A program made the position numbers and the translations under genes. Below the pieces are notes generated by a model. The model saw only the letters and a list, made by a program, of their open reading frames with translations, did not search any database and was not told the DNA's origin. This document shows, piece by piece, positions 1 to 9,535 of a stretch of DNA of 64,000 nucleotides; positions within the stretch are counted from its first letter, which is position 1; every line of letters begins with the position of its first letter. The stretch lies in NCBI RefSeq assembly GCF_015207005.2, contig NZ_JADEXS020000001.1:6347001-6411000 (forward strand), given 5' to 3'. Source of the DNA: Desmonostoc muscorum LEGE 12446 (GTDB lineage: Bacteria > Cyanobacteriota > Cyanobacteriia > Cyanobacteriales > Nostocaceae).

Positions 1-3000
1 AAAACCAATATTTTGACAATCTTCAAAAAACTGATATTGTCTTTGTGGGTCTAGCTCATGACTGGGTAAAATATCGTTAGGAGTTACGCTCCAGAAATGT
101 GCGATGATCGCTTGGCTAATCCAATTCTGTTCTTGCAGTGCTTTAAATAAACTATCATAGTCATCTCTTTGTTGGGGATTGATTGTATAACTAAAGTCAT
201 CAAGTTTAGCAAATTTATCTCCAACCCTCACAAAAATCACATCTTGACTCTGTTGTTTGAGTCGTTCGGCAATTTCGGCTCCTACTCCATAACTATCAAC
301 AAAAATTAACCAACTTAACTTTTCTTTTAGCAGTTTTTCGTGTTGAAATACCTCAACTGGTGTAGATTCTTTCCAGCGAGGAACATAAAACCAGTCAGCA
401 ATATCTGGCTTTTTATCTGAAGTTTTGGGCGACATCATTGCCAAGGTGGCATTTCGATTTACTTCAATCCAATAACGCTGACGCTCAAAGGGATAAGTAG
501 GTAAAGGTAGGCGATGACGCTTTTCATGTGCATAAAAACCAGACCAATCAATTTTAATTCCAACTAACCAAAGCCTACCCAAGGTATTAACTAAAAACCC
601 TACATCTGATTGCTGCTCTTGAGGATGTCTTATAGATGTTAATGTTATTACATCTGTTTGATGTTGTTTAGCCAAACTACTTAGCGTCCGCCCCGGTCCA
701 ACTTCTAACAATATTCGCTCTGGCTGTTTCAACAACTCAGAAATGCCTAAATTAAAGCATACTGGTTGCCTTAAATGCCTTGCCCAGTATTTAGGATTTG
801 TTGCTTGAGTTGCAGTAATCCAAGTTCCACTAATATTGGATATAAAAAGAATTTTTGGAGTATGAAGTTTTACTTTTTCTAATAACTGAGTGAAAGTCTC
901 AATGATGGGTGACATCATTTCGGAATGAAAGGCGTGAGATGTATGCAAACGCCTACAATTAACACCTATTTGTTCTAGCTTTTCTTGCAATTTATCTATT
1001 GCTTCTTGTGAACCAGACACTACACAAGAACAAGGTGCATTAATCGCAGCTAAAGAGATTTCTTTTTCTAGCAATTGTTGTATTTTTTGTTCTGGAAGCT
1101 GAACCGAAAGCATAGCACCACCAGGCAACTCTTGCATGAGTTTTCCTCGCATTGCTACTATCATCAAGGCATCTTCTAAAGCGAAAACTCCCGCTATAGT
1201 TGCAGCTACATACTCTCCGATACTGTGACCAATCATTACCTCTGGACTCACACCCCAAGCCATCCACAACTTAGCCATAGCATATTCAATTACAAACAAC
1301 GCTGGTTGAGTAATTGCTGTTTGCTGTAATTTTTGTGTTGCTTCTAAAACTTCTTCTTTGCTGGGATAAAGAACTGTACGCAGGTCTATTTCCAAGTAAG
1401 GTTTAAGCAGTTTGCAGCAGTAATCAATTTGCTCTTTAAATACCCTTTCATTTTCATATAATTCTCGACCCATATTTACATATTGTGAACCTTGTCCGGA
1501 AAACATAAACACAACGGAGCGATTACAAGGTTCTTGGTAATAAGTGAAAGCTCTTTGAGGATCTTGCAATGCGTTAATTGCATCTTCTTGGTTTTGACAA
1601 ACTACCATTCGGCGATGATTGAAAGTCCAGCGACCCACTTGCAAAGTATGAGCAACATCCGCAAGATTTACATCTAGATGATTTTGCAGATGATTAGTTA
1701 GATTTTCTGTAGCAGTTTCTAGTGCTGTATTCGTCTTAGCTGAAAGTAGTAATAATTGCCAAGTTCGAGAAGGACTAGAGGATTTAATGATGGGAGCTTC
1801 TTCTAAAATTATATGGGCATTTGTCCCACCAAAACCAAAGGAACTAACACCCGCACGGCGAGGAGTGCCGTTTGTTTTCCACTCTGATAATTGATTATTT
1901 ACATAAAAAGGACTATTGGCAAAATCAATTTTTGGTGATGGTTCTTCAAAGTTTAAACTGGGGGGAATTTGTTTATGTTTGAAGGCTAAAACAGTTTTAA
2001 TTAAACCTGCTACACCAGCAGTTGCATCTAAATGCCCAATGTTGGTTTTTACAGAACCAATGCCACAAAATCCTTTTTTCTGAGTTTTAGTACGAAAAGC
2101 TTGTGTTAACGCAGCGATTTCAACAGGGTCACCTAAAGAAGTTCCGGTTCCATGTGCTTCAATGTAGCTAATAGTATCGGGTTCAACTTCAGCCATCACT
2201 TGAGCTGCTCTGATTACCTTCGCTTGACCATTGACGCTGGGTGCGGTGTAGCTAACTTTATCTGACCCATCATTATTAATAGCGGAGCCTTTGATAATAG
2301 CATGGATGCAATCTCCATCTGCGATCGCTTCTTCTAACCGTTTTAAAACTACAAGACCTAAACCTCTTCCTTTTACGGTTCCCGCAGCCTTAGCATCAAA
2401 AGCACGGCAATGTCCATCAGGAGATTCAATTCCTCCCTCTTGATATAAATAACCGTCTGCTGTTGATATTGAAACTCCTCCTGCTAAAGCAATATCACAC
2501 TCACCACTCAGCAAACTTTGGCAAGCTAAATGTACAGCAACCAATGAACTTGAACAAGTAGTTTGAACTGCATAACTTGGGCCTTGCAAATTTAATTTAT
2601 AAGAAACAAGCGTAGTCACGTAATCTGGAGAAGTTGCTTTTTCTATTTGCTTATCACCCACAGAGGCTATCAGATCATAATTAGAATAAATATTAAGTAG
2701 GTAACTGCCAAAACTTGTACCAGCGTAAACTCCAATAGGTTTTTTATATATCTGTGAACTATAGCCAGCATTCTCAAGTGCTTTCCATGAATGCTCTAAG
2801 AAAAAACGCAGTGAAGGGTCCATGACTTCAGCTTCTCTAGGGCTAAAGTCAAAGAATGAAGCATCAAACAAATCTATACCTTGGACTAGACCTTCTGCTT
2901 TCACATAATTTGGGTCACCTAGTAATGCCGCATCTACACCTAAATCTTTTAATTCTTGGTCAATAAATCTGTGGATTGACTCTACTCCGTCTCGGAGATT

Positions 3001-3105
3001 TTGCCAAAATTGCTCGATATCTTCAGCTTCAGGAAAACAGCCACTCATGCCAATAATAGCTATTTCCAGACCAGTTGTATTATTGAAATATTCTGAATCT
3101 TTCAT
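1..3105 (-). CDS. Modular type I PKS, KS-AT-KR region (3' end outside window)
   Basis: Last visible gene of the cluster; it runs off the left edge, so about 1035 codons are seen. It starts at the ATG at 3105 (MKDSEYFNN), 21 bases after the stop of the NRPS gene at 3127-5892. My reading of the minus strand gives a ketosynthase with the active Cys in TTCSSS, then an acyltransferase with GHSIG near residue 623 and HAFH downstream, a pair typical of malonyl-CoA specificity. The stretch at about 1-500 matches the region before the KR Rossmann fold in the two paralogous PKS genes of this window (shared DWFYxPxWK motif), so a KR probably follows. Whether it also ends in ACP-E, or in a release domain, cannot be seen. 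Inferred role: one malonate extension after the diaminobutyrate module. Confidence 0.93.
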   Translation of the reverse strand, partial: MKDSEYFNNTTGLEIAIIGMSGCFPEAEDIEQFWQNLRDGVESIHRFIDQELKDLGVDAALLGDPNYVKAEGLVQGIDLFDASFFDFSPREAEVMDPSLRFFLEHSWKALENAGYSSQIYKKPIGVYAGTSFGSYLLNIYSNYDLIASVGDKQIEKATSPDYVTTLVSYKLNLQGPSYAVQTTCSSSLVAVHLACQSLLSGECDIALAGGVSISTADGYLYQEGGIESPDGHCRAFDAKAAGTVKGRGLGLVVLKRLEEAIADGDCIHAIIKGSAINNDGSDKVSYTAPSVNGQAKVIRAAQVMAEVEPDTISYIEAHGTGTSLGDPVEIAALTQAFRTKTQKKGFCGIGSVKTNIGHLDATAGVAGLIKTVLAFKHKQIPPSLNFEEPSPKIDFANSPFYVNNQLSEWKTNGTPRRAGVSSFGFGGTNAHIILEEAPIIKSSSPSRTWQLLLLSAKTNTALETATENLTNHLQNHLDVNLADVAHTLQVGRWTFNHRRMVVCQNQEDAINALQDPQRAFTYYQEPCNRSVVFMFSGQGSQYVNMGRELYENERVFKEQIDYCCKLLKPYLEIDLRTVLYPSKEEVLEATQKLQQTAITQPALFVIEYAMAKLWMAWGVSPEVMIGHSIGEYVAATIAGVFALEDALMIVAMRGKLMQELPGGAMLSVQLPEQKIQQLLEKEISLAAINAPCSCVVSGSQEAIDKLQEKLEQIGVNCRRLHTSHAFHSEMMSPIIETFTQLLEKVKLHTPKILFISNISGTWITATQATNPKYWARHLRQPVCFNLGISELLKQPERILLEVGPGRTLSSLAKQHQTDVITLTSIRHPQEQQSDVGFLVNTLGRLWLVGIKIDWSGFYAHEKRHRLPLPTYPFERQRYWIEVNRNATLAMMSPKTSDKKPDIADWFYVPRWKESTPVEVFQHEKLLKEKLSWLIFVDSYGVGAEIAERLKQQSQDVIFVRVGDKFAKLDDFSYTINPQQRDDYDSLFKALQEQNWISQAIIAHFWSVTPNDILPSHELDPQRQYQFFEDCQNIGF

Positions 3106-3126
3106 AATTAAGTTGACTGCTTGCTG

Positions 3127-5892
3127 TTAAACATTTTGTTGTCTCTTTTGCAAAAAGCGTTGCTTTAATCTAGCTTTACCAGCTTCTAATTGTTCATTTA
3201 ATTCATTGCTTTGATTTTCAAAGCTATCATCTTCTTCTTGACTTAAATATCTAGATATGGAAGTGATTGTTGGATATTTAAACAAGTCAGTTATTGCTAA
3301 GTCTGGTTTAAAAATTTCTCGGAGTTTGCTGTAAACTTGAAGTACATTTAGTGAATGACCGCCAAGGTCAAAAAAGTTATCTTGAATGCCGACTTTCTCC
3401 ACCTTGAGGATTTTTTGCCAAATATCCGCAATCGTGTGTTCCATCTCATTTCGCGGCAATACGTAAGCTGTTTCTAGTACTGGGCGAAGATTATCTGGTT
3501 TTGGTAGAGCTTTCCGGTCTACCTTCCCGCTAGGTGCTAGGGGCAGATTTTCTAGCATCACAAAGGCAGAAGGTAACATGTGGTCAGGTAACTTTTCTTT
3601 TAAGAAATTACGCAATTCACTAATACTAGGAACTGGTTCTATTTTCGGAACTACATAGGCAACAATTAGCAAGTTACCCGGTTCATCTTCTTGAACTATT
3701 ACTACATTTTCACGTACATTCGGATGTTGATTTAAAAATGTCTCAATTTCGCCAAGTTCAACTCGGAAACCACGAATTTTTACTTGATGGTCAATCCGTC
3801 CCAGGAATTCAATATTTCCATCAGGCAGCCACCTGCCTAAATCTCCAGTTTTATAGATTAAATCCTGGCGATTTGGTGGTAACTTTTTCCTCGCATCAGG
3901 AAATGGGTTGGGAACAAAACTTAAATTAGTTTTTTCTTGATTTTTCCAATACCCCGCACCTACACCAATTCCCGACACACAAATCTCTCCAGGAGCGCCA
4001 ATAGGTAATAGTTGCATTTGCTCATCAAGAATGTAGAGATTTAAGTTAGCTAATGGTTTACCAATTGGCACCGTTCGCTGATTTTCACCAAAAGGCTGGT
4101 TAACAATAAACTGAGTAATATCATCAGCAGCTTCGGTAGGCCCATAAGCGTTAACAATTTTAATTTCAGGATATATCTGGAGCCACTTATTTACCCAACT
4201 TACTGATACTGGTTCTCCTACAACCATCATCCATTTCAGATGAGGTAATTCTCTTTCCTGAATTTCCAGATGGAAAGTATATTCAAGTAAGCCGCCAAAT
4301 AATGCTGGTACTAATTCAACTACTGTAATTTTTTCTGATTGAAGTACTTTAAGTAGTTTATCAGGAATCGCAACAGTTTCTACATCTACTATTACTGTCT
4401 TGCCACCAATTAAAAGCGGTGCTAAAAATTGCCATACGGAAATATCTGTCGAAGAAGGAGCGCTTTGGAGAAAACAAAATTCTTCTGTTAATTGCAATTC
4501 ATCGAATTGGGCATAAATATGATTAATTGCACCATCATGTCTGACAATTGCCCCTTTTGGTAATCCTGTAGACCCAGAAGTATAGAGCATATAAGCTGGG
4601 TCAGTAGCATCATTAATAGATTTTATATTATCACTTGGTAAATGTTCAAAATCTAATTTATTATATATCTTTAATCCAGGGCGATCGCCAAGCACAGTCT
4701 GATCATTGATCAAACTATCTAAACAAATAATAGATGATAATTGTGAACAATCTTCTACTAAGTATGACAAAATATTTAATAACGAAGAATCTGTTAATAA
4801 AAACCTCACTTCGCTATTAGACAGCATATACTTAATTCGATTCGCTGGGTAAGTACTATCAATAGGTACATAAGCTCCACCTGCTTTGTAGATAGCAAGG
4901 ATAGCAATGAGAAAATTAATATCGCGGTCTTTAAAAATCCCTATAAACTCTCCTTTGCCAATTCCTAATTTCCGCAATAATGCAGCTAGCTGATTAGCTC
5001 GATGATTGAGTTCTTGATAAGTTAATTTTGTTTGTTCATGAACGACAGCTATATTGTTTGGAGTCTCAGATACTTGCTTTTCAAATAACTCATTTATTGG
5101 TTGCTCAAGTGGATAGTCTTTAGTATTCTTGTTATATTTTTTTAATAAAATTTCTTGTTCAGAGTCTTTTAAGAAAACAATATCAGAAATTTTAACATTA
5201 ACGTTGTCCAGACAACTTTCAAGAACATTAACATAACATCTGCTCATCAATTTGATATTTTTATCTTGAAACAGATATTCACTATATTCTATATTTAAAC
5301 TAATATTTTCACCGTTAACTGTAAAAGAAATTGTGATGTCATTAGTGAGTTGATTTAACTTTGTTTTCTGATGAATATTTTCTAGTAAGACTACTATATC
5401 AAAAATTGGGCATCGATTAGGAATTGTTGGTATTTCTAATAAATTAATTAATTGATTAAAATCATATTTATGATGACTGTAAGCAGCTATGGTAGCATCT
5501 TTAACTCGTAAAACAAAATCTTTGAATGAAAGCTCAGGTGCGACTTGGGTACGCAAAGGAATTACTTTGCTATTTACGTCATCTGTCGCAATTTTCTCAT
5601 GTACTGGTATGCCAAGAATTAGATCATTGTTTCGCGTATATTTTGGCAGCAATATCTTCAATGCAGATACAAGTATTAAATAGATTGAAAAGTAAGAACC
5701 TTTAGCAAGTTTAATGATTGCTTGAGATAAATCATTTGATAAATCAAAGCTCAGAGATTTTTTCTTACCACTGGAAAATAAAGGTCTTACATAGTCCAAC
5801 ATCAAATTTGTTTCTGGTAGTTCCCCTGAGAGTTTGTTTATCCAATAAATTTTTTCAGAGAATGTGTCATTTGATTGTAGATGTATACCCAT
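3127..5892 (-). CDS. NRPS: C-terminal half of a C domain, A (2,4-diaminobutyrate), PCP
   Basis: 921 residues. Residues 1-240 match only the C-terminal lobe of a condensation domain; no HHxxxDG is present and the protein starts in the middle of the fold. An adenylation domain follows (YTSGSTGLPKG near 439), then a PCP with the Ser in GGHSL near 847. I derived the ten-residue specificity code by aligning to GrsA-type motifs: D-I-W-E-M-V-A-D-D-K. The known pyoverdine/syringomycin Dab code is DIWELTADDK, so Dab is the likely substrate. The neighbouring gene at 5942-7198 encodes an EctB-like transaminase that would make Dab, which supports this independently. The missing C activity may come from the free-standing C protein at 8132-9535. 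The substrate call is inference from motifs. Confidence 0.92.
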   Translation of the reverse strand: MGIHLQSNDTFSEKIYWINKLSGELPETNLMLDYVRPLFSSGKKKSLSFDLSNDLSQAIIKLAKGSYFSIYLILVSALKILLPKYTRNNDLILGIPVHEKIATDDVNSKVIPLRTQVAPELSFKDFVLRVKDATIAAYSHHKYDFNQLINLLEIPTIPNRCPIFDIVVLLENIHQKTKLNQLTNDITISFTVNGENISLNIEYSEYLFQDKNIKLMSRCYVNVLESCLDNVNVKISDIVFLKDSEQEILLKKYNKNTKDYPLEQPINELFEKQVSETPNNIAVVHEQTKLTYQELNHRANQLAALLRKLGIGKGEFIGIFKDRDINFLIAILAIYKAGGAYVPIDSTYPANRIKYMLSNSEVRFLLTDSSLLNILSYLVEDCSQLSSIICLDSLINDQTVLGDRPGLKIYNKLDFEHLPSDNIKSINDATDPAYMLYTSGSTGLPKGAIVRHDGAINHIYAQFDELQLTEEFCFLQSAPSSTDISVWQFLAPLLIGGKTVIVDVETVAIPDKLLKVLQSEKITVVELVPALFGGLLEYTFHLEIQERELPHLKWMMVVGEPVSVSWVNKWLQIYPEIKIVNAYGPTEAADDITQFIVNQPFGENQRTVPIGKPLANLNLYILDEQMQLLPIGAPGEICVSGIGVGAGYWKNQEKTNLSFVPNPFPDARKKLPPNRQDLIYKTGDLGRWLPDGNIEFLGRIDHQVKIRGFRVELGEIETFLNQHPNVRENVVIVQEDEPGNLLIVAYVVPKIEPVPSISELRNFLKEKLPDHMLPSAFVMLENLPLAPSGKVDRKALPKPDNLRPVLETAYVLPRNEMEHTIADIWQKILKVEKVGIQDNFFDLGGHSLNVLQVYSKLREIFKPDLAITDLFKYPTITSISRYLSQEEDDSFENQSNELNEQLEAGKARLKQRFLQKRQQNV

Positions 5893-5941
5893 AATTTTTT
5901 CCTAATAATCAATTGCTTGGCGAGTTAGCTAGTATGTAAAT

Positions 5942-7198
5942 CTATTTTGATATACATTCATCGAAGGCTGTTTTAATAATTGAACAACCCTTTTGTAAAC
6001 TGGACATATCAATTACTAAAGGGGGCAAAATTTTAATTACGCTATCATTTCTGCCTGCTTTTTCAATGATTAATCCTAGTTCAAAACAGCGGGATGTGAT
6101 ACGTTGAGATAAATTGCGATCGCCTAAATTTTTCACATCAATTCCCCAAATCATTCCAATTCCCCGAATTGCGATTTTTTCACTAATTGATGCTATTTCT
6201 TGAGTGAGAAAATTTTTCAAAAAAAGCTCTTTAACTTTCACATCCTGTTCAAAATCATAACTTTCTCGATACTCCAGAGCCGCTGTTGCTCCGATAAATG
6301 CTAATTGATTACCTCTAAAAGTACCATTATGTTCACCTGGTTTCCAAATATCCAACTCTGGTTTAATTAATAATAGTGACATGGGAAACCCATACCCGCT
6401 AATTGATTTAGAGAGTACTACCATATCGGGAACGATGTCTGCTCTTTCAAAAGAAAAGAAAGACCCAGTTCGACCGCAGCCTACTTGAATATCATCGCAG
6501 ATTAATAAGATATCATTTTCATCACACAACTTTCTTAATCTTTGCATCCATTCAGTGGGAGCCACAATAACTCCACCTTCCGCTTGCACCGTTTCAAAGA
6601 TTATTGCTGCTGGTTTTTCAATTCCAGAATTAATGTCATTTAAAACCGATTGTATATATTCTATTGTGTCAAAACTTTCCATGAATCCATAAGGATAAGG
6701 TATAAATGTTACATTACTTGATGTCCCAATTGCACCTGCTCGAATTCCGGTATTACCACTAATTGATAGGCTGCCCAAAGTCATTCCATGATATGCTCCC
6801 ATGAATGAGAATATACCCGGTCTTTGCTTAACTTTTCTGGCTAATTTTAAAGCAGCTTCCACAGCATTTGTTCCTGTTGGGCCGCAAAATTGAATGCGAT
6901 AATCTAGTTTTTTGGAACTGAGTACTACCTCATCAAACTTGGCTAAAAACTTTTCTTTTGCCGAAGTATACATATCCAATCCGTGTGCAATTCCATCGGC
7001 ATCTAAATATGAAATAACTTTTTGTTTTATATAGTCATGATTATGTCCATAATTTAAAGCCCCTGCTCCTGCAAAAAAATCAAGATATTCTTTCCCTGAT
7101 TCTGAATAAATTATAGAACCTTTAGCTCTATGAAAGATATCCGGAAAATTATGGCAATAGCTTCTGACGTTAGATTCACGCTTTTCAAATATGTTCAT
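5942..7198 (-). CDS. EctB-like diaminobutyrate-2-oxoglutarate transaminase (class III, PLP)
   Basis: 418 residues, close to the usual EctB length. It would convert L-aspartate 4-semialdehyde to L-2,4-diaminobutyrate with glutamate as amino donor. Seen: the EctB-type N-terminal pattern GALNYGHN followed by DGIAHGLDM, GPTGTNAVEAA for cofactor phosphate binding, GAYHGMT, the DDIQVGCGRTG segment, and the PLP lysine in SKSISGYG near residue 262. No ectA or ectC gene is nearby, so ectoine synthesis is not the role. It lies 49 bases upstream of an NRPS gene whose A-domain code points to Dab, so it probably supplies that precursor. A related Dab transaminase with slightly different substrate use cannot be excluded. 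Confidence 0.93.
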   Translation of the reverse strand: MNIFEKRESNVRSYCHNFPDIFHRAKGSIIYSESGKEYLDFFAGAGALNYGHNHDYIKQKVISYLDADGIAHGLDMYTSAKEKFLAKFDEVVLSSKKLDYRIQFCGPTGTNAVEAALKLARKVKQRPGIFSFMGAYHGMTLGSLSISGNTGIRAGAIGTSSNVTFIPYPYGFMESFDTIEYIQSVLNDINSGIEKPAAIIFETVQAEGGVIVAPTEWMQRLRKLCDENDILLICDDIQVGCGRTGSFFSFERADIVPDMVVLSKSISGYGFPMSLLLIKPELDIWKPGEHNGTFRGNQLAFIGATAALEYRESYDFEQDVKVKELFLKNFLTQEIASISEKIAIRGIGMIWGIDVKNLGDRNLSQRITSRCFELGLIIEKAGRNDSVIKILPPLVIDMSSLQKGCSIIKTAFDECISK

Positions 7199-7238
7199 GA
7201 GATTTTTGTATTGGAATTACAAACGGAGCTTATTCTTT

Positions 7239-8120
7239 TTAGGAAACATAATTAAGATAAGATTTATAGAATTTAAAAATTATCTGAGGAGGTACTTTAA
7301 ATACTAAGCCCATCGTTAATAACCAGTTATAGTATAAGTTTGGAACTGGCATTCCTTTTTTTATAGCTGCTAGAGCCGTTAGTGAAGTTTTTTGAGTATG
7401 CCAATCGATATTAAAAGAAATCGACATATCTAAACTCCTAACATGATGCAGCGTTCCAGGAGGCATATATAAAATCTCTCCAGGATTGACAATAAATTTA
7501 ATCGGTCTGGCGTTTTTGTAGTCAGGATATTTATTGAAATCTGGATTTTCTGGATTAACAAGAAACCATCTCCAGCCTTGGCGATAACAATATTTAGCAT
7601 CTTCAGGTAATAAGATAGTAAATTGTTTGCGTCCAACAATTTGGAAAAAAATATTGTTAGTCAGAAGGCAATCAAAATGTAGTGGTGTAATACTATTAGA
7701 AGAACCTAAGAAAAATTGGCAGTAACGCCACCACTTATACCGATACCATTTTGGTAAATATTCAAATGGAAATGGTTTAACATCTTCTATTAGTGAAGGT
7801 ATTAAGCTAAATAAAGGTAGATCATGGCAATATGGCGGTAGAGGATGATTTTTAGCATCTTTTTCATAATTTTCTATTAATTCTATATATTTTCTCATTG
7901 TCAAACGACATATCTCGATTTGTTTATTGCTAAATTTTTTAGCATAAATATTTAGGTCAGGAGATAAATTATTGAGGTATTTTAAAGACCATTTATCAAA
8001 GCCGTTCCAGTTAGATACTACTCCGGAAATTATGACTGGTCTACCTAGTTCAACATAATTATTCTTAAATTCATCACTTGAGAGTTTATACCTTCTTTCT
8101 ATTGCAGATGAAACAATCAT
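7239..8120 (-). CDS. Cupin_8/JmjC-like Fe(II)/2-oxoglutarate oxygenase
   Basis: 293 residues with the cupin-like (cupin_8, FIH/JMJD-type) layout. The N-terminal region has RPVIISGVVSNW, which corresponds to the family's usual 'P-hhh-G--W' start. The metal-binding HxD lies in PLHFDC near residue 148 and the distal His in PPGTLHHV near 225. Members of this family hydroxylate side chains, often at the beta carbon. It is one of three cupin_8 genes in the cluster. It lies 12 bases from the free C-domain gene and 40 bases from the transaminase gene, so it is probably co-transcribed and may act on a residue bound to the Dab or preceding module. Substrate is unknown. Confidence 0.85.
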   Translation of the reverse strand: MIVSSAIERRYKLSSDEFKNNYVELGRPVIISGVVSNWNGFDKWSLKYLNNLSPDLNIYAKKFSNKQIEICRLTMRKYIELIENYEKDAKNHPLPPYCHDLPLFSLIPSLIEDVKPFPFEYLPKWYRYKWWRYCQFFLGSSNSITPLHFDCLLTNNIFFQIVGRKQFTILLPEDAKYCYRQGWRWFLVNPENPDFNKYPDYKNARPIKFIVNPGEILYMPPGTLHHVRSLDMSISFNIDWHTQKTSLTALAAIKKGMPVPNLYYNWLLTMGLVFKVPPQIIFKFYKSYLNYVS

Positions 8121-8131
8121 ACTTTAATCCT

Positions 8132-9535
8132 TTAAACTGTCGGAACTAGTTCCCAATTAAATGAAGCTTGTTTTTCTAAAGCAGTTGATATTTGCTGTTG
8201 TTGTGGCGTGGAAAGTGATAATTCCTTAATTGGAACATCAGGATGATTGATTATTTCTTGTAGGAGTACTTGAAAATCTCTAATTATCCCAGTAATTGTA
8301 GCAATATCAAATCTAGAAGCATTGTATGAAATTGCTACTATAATTTCCGATTCTGGATAGATAACTAAATTCAACGGATAGTTGTTCCTATAATAAGTTC
8401 CAGTCGGTTCAAATTCTATATTTCCTTTCCAGTTTCTAACAAATTGACTGACTGGAAGGTTCTCAACTACAACAATTGTTTCAAACAATGGTAAATTTCG
8501 GGGTACTTCACTCCAGCCTTGAATTTGTGTTAGTGGAGTATATTCATGATGACGTGCTTCTACTAATTGGGTCTGAAAATGTTGTAGCCATGACAATACT
8601 TGTTGGTCAGTATTTAACTTGACATTAATTGGTAATGTATTGATAAACATACCGACCATTGAATCTACTTCGGCTAAGTCTACTGGTCTTCCTGTAACAG
8701 TACATCCATAGGTAATGTTGTCACGACGAGTATAACGACCCAGGAGAATAGACCAAATTCCATGAACTAATGTGGCAAGAGTTAGACGATTTTTTGCAGC
8801 AAAAGATAGAAGTGCTTTTGTAGTTGCTTCTGATAATTGAATTTTTTCTTCATCATACCTTTCTTTTTGGTCAGGTAATTGGTTATTTTCTATATAAGTT
8901 AGGGGAGTTGGTGCTTTTACTCCTTGTAGTGCTTGCCGCCAAAAACTTTCGGTCTTAGCTATATTTTGTTGCTGTAACCAGTCGATATAATTCCTAAAAG
9001 GCCGGGCTGGCGGTAAATTAGCTTCTTTGGATTCGCAAAGTGCTGCGTAAATCTGTAAGCATTCTTCTAATATTATTGGAGTTGTCCACCCGTCTATAAT
9101 TATATGATGATTGCTCCAAATAAATTCATAGTAATTATCAGCAATACGAATTAAGGATAGACGCATTAAACATGGTTGGGAAAAATCAAAACATAATTGG
9201 CGATCGCTCTCTAAAAATTCTTTCAATCGCTCTTGTTGTTCTGCTTGCTCAATACCACGCCAATCATATTGATTTAGACTAATTTTTACTTGTTTATAGA
9301 CAACTTGTAATGGATTATCAATGTCTTCCCAATAAAAACCTGTACGCAAAATTGTATGTCTATCTACAACTTGCTGCCATGCTTGTTCAAAAGCTTCTAT
9401 ATTTGGATGACCATGTAAAGTTAAGGTATGGTGAAAGAAATATAATGCTGACTCTCTTGCATACAAACAGTGGAAAAGCATTCCCTTTTGGACGGGTGTA
9501 AGCTCATATATATCCTCTACATTTTCTGGTTTCAT
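8132..9535 (-). CDS. Free-standing NRPS condensation domain (DCL-like)
   Basis: 467 residues making a single full C domain with no A or PCP attached. It starts with YELTPVQKGMLFH, a signature of C domains that follow epimerisation domains (DCL or dual type), and has an intact catalytic HHIIIDGW near residue 140. The start ATG overlaps the stop of the upstream E-domain fragment (9532-9535), as expected if the ancestral PKS-E protein handed its chain directly to this C domain. The next NRPS gene (3127-5892) carries only a C-terminal half C domain, so this protein probably supplies the Dab-joining condensation in trans. The link is inference from order and domain content. Confidence 0.93.
   Translation of the reverse strand: MKPENVEDIYELTPVQKGMLFHCLYARESALYFFHHTLTLHGHPNIEAFEQAWQQVVDRHTILRTGFYWEDIDNPLQVVYKQVKISLNQYDWRGIEQAEQQERLKEFLESDRQLCFDFSQPCLMRLSLIRIADNYYEFIWSNHHIIIDGWTTPIILEECLQIYAALCESKEANLPPARPFRNYIDWLQQQNIAKTESFWRQALQGVKAPTPLTYIENNQLPDQKERYDEEKIQLSEATTKALLSFAAKNRLTLATLVHGIWSILLGRYTRRDNITYGCTVTGRPVDLAEVDSMVGMFINTLPINVKLNTDQQVLSWLQHFQTQLVEARHHEYTPLTQIQGWSEVPRNLPLFETIVVVENLPVSQFVRNWKGNIEFEPTGTYYRNNYPLNLVIYPESEIIVAISYNASRFDIATITGIIRDFQVLLQEIINHPDVPIKELSLSTPQQQQISTALEKQASFNWELVPTV

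Noticed and set aside
5942..7198. Ectoine biosynthesis gene ectB
   Set aside because: The transaminase is EctB-like, but no ectA or ectC is nearby and the adjacent NRPS A-domain code fits diaminobutyrate, so precursor supply for the peptide is the better reading.
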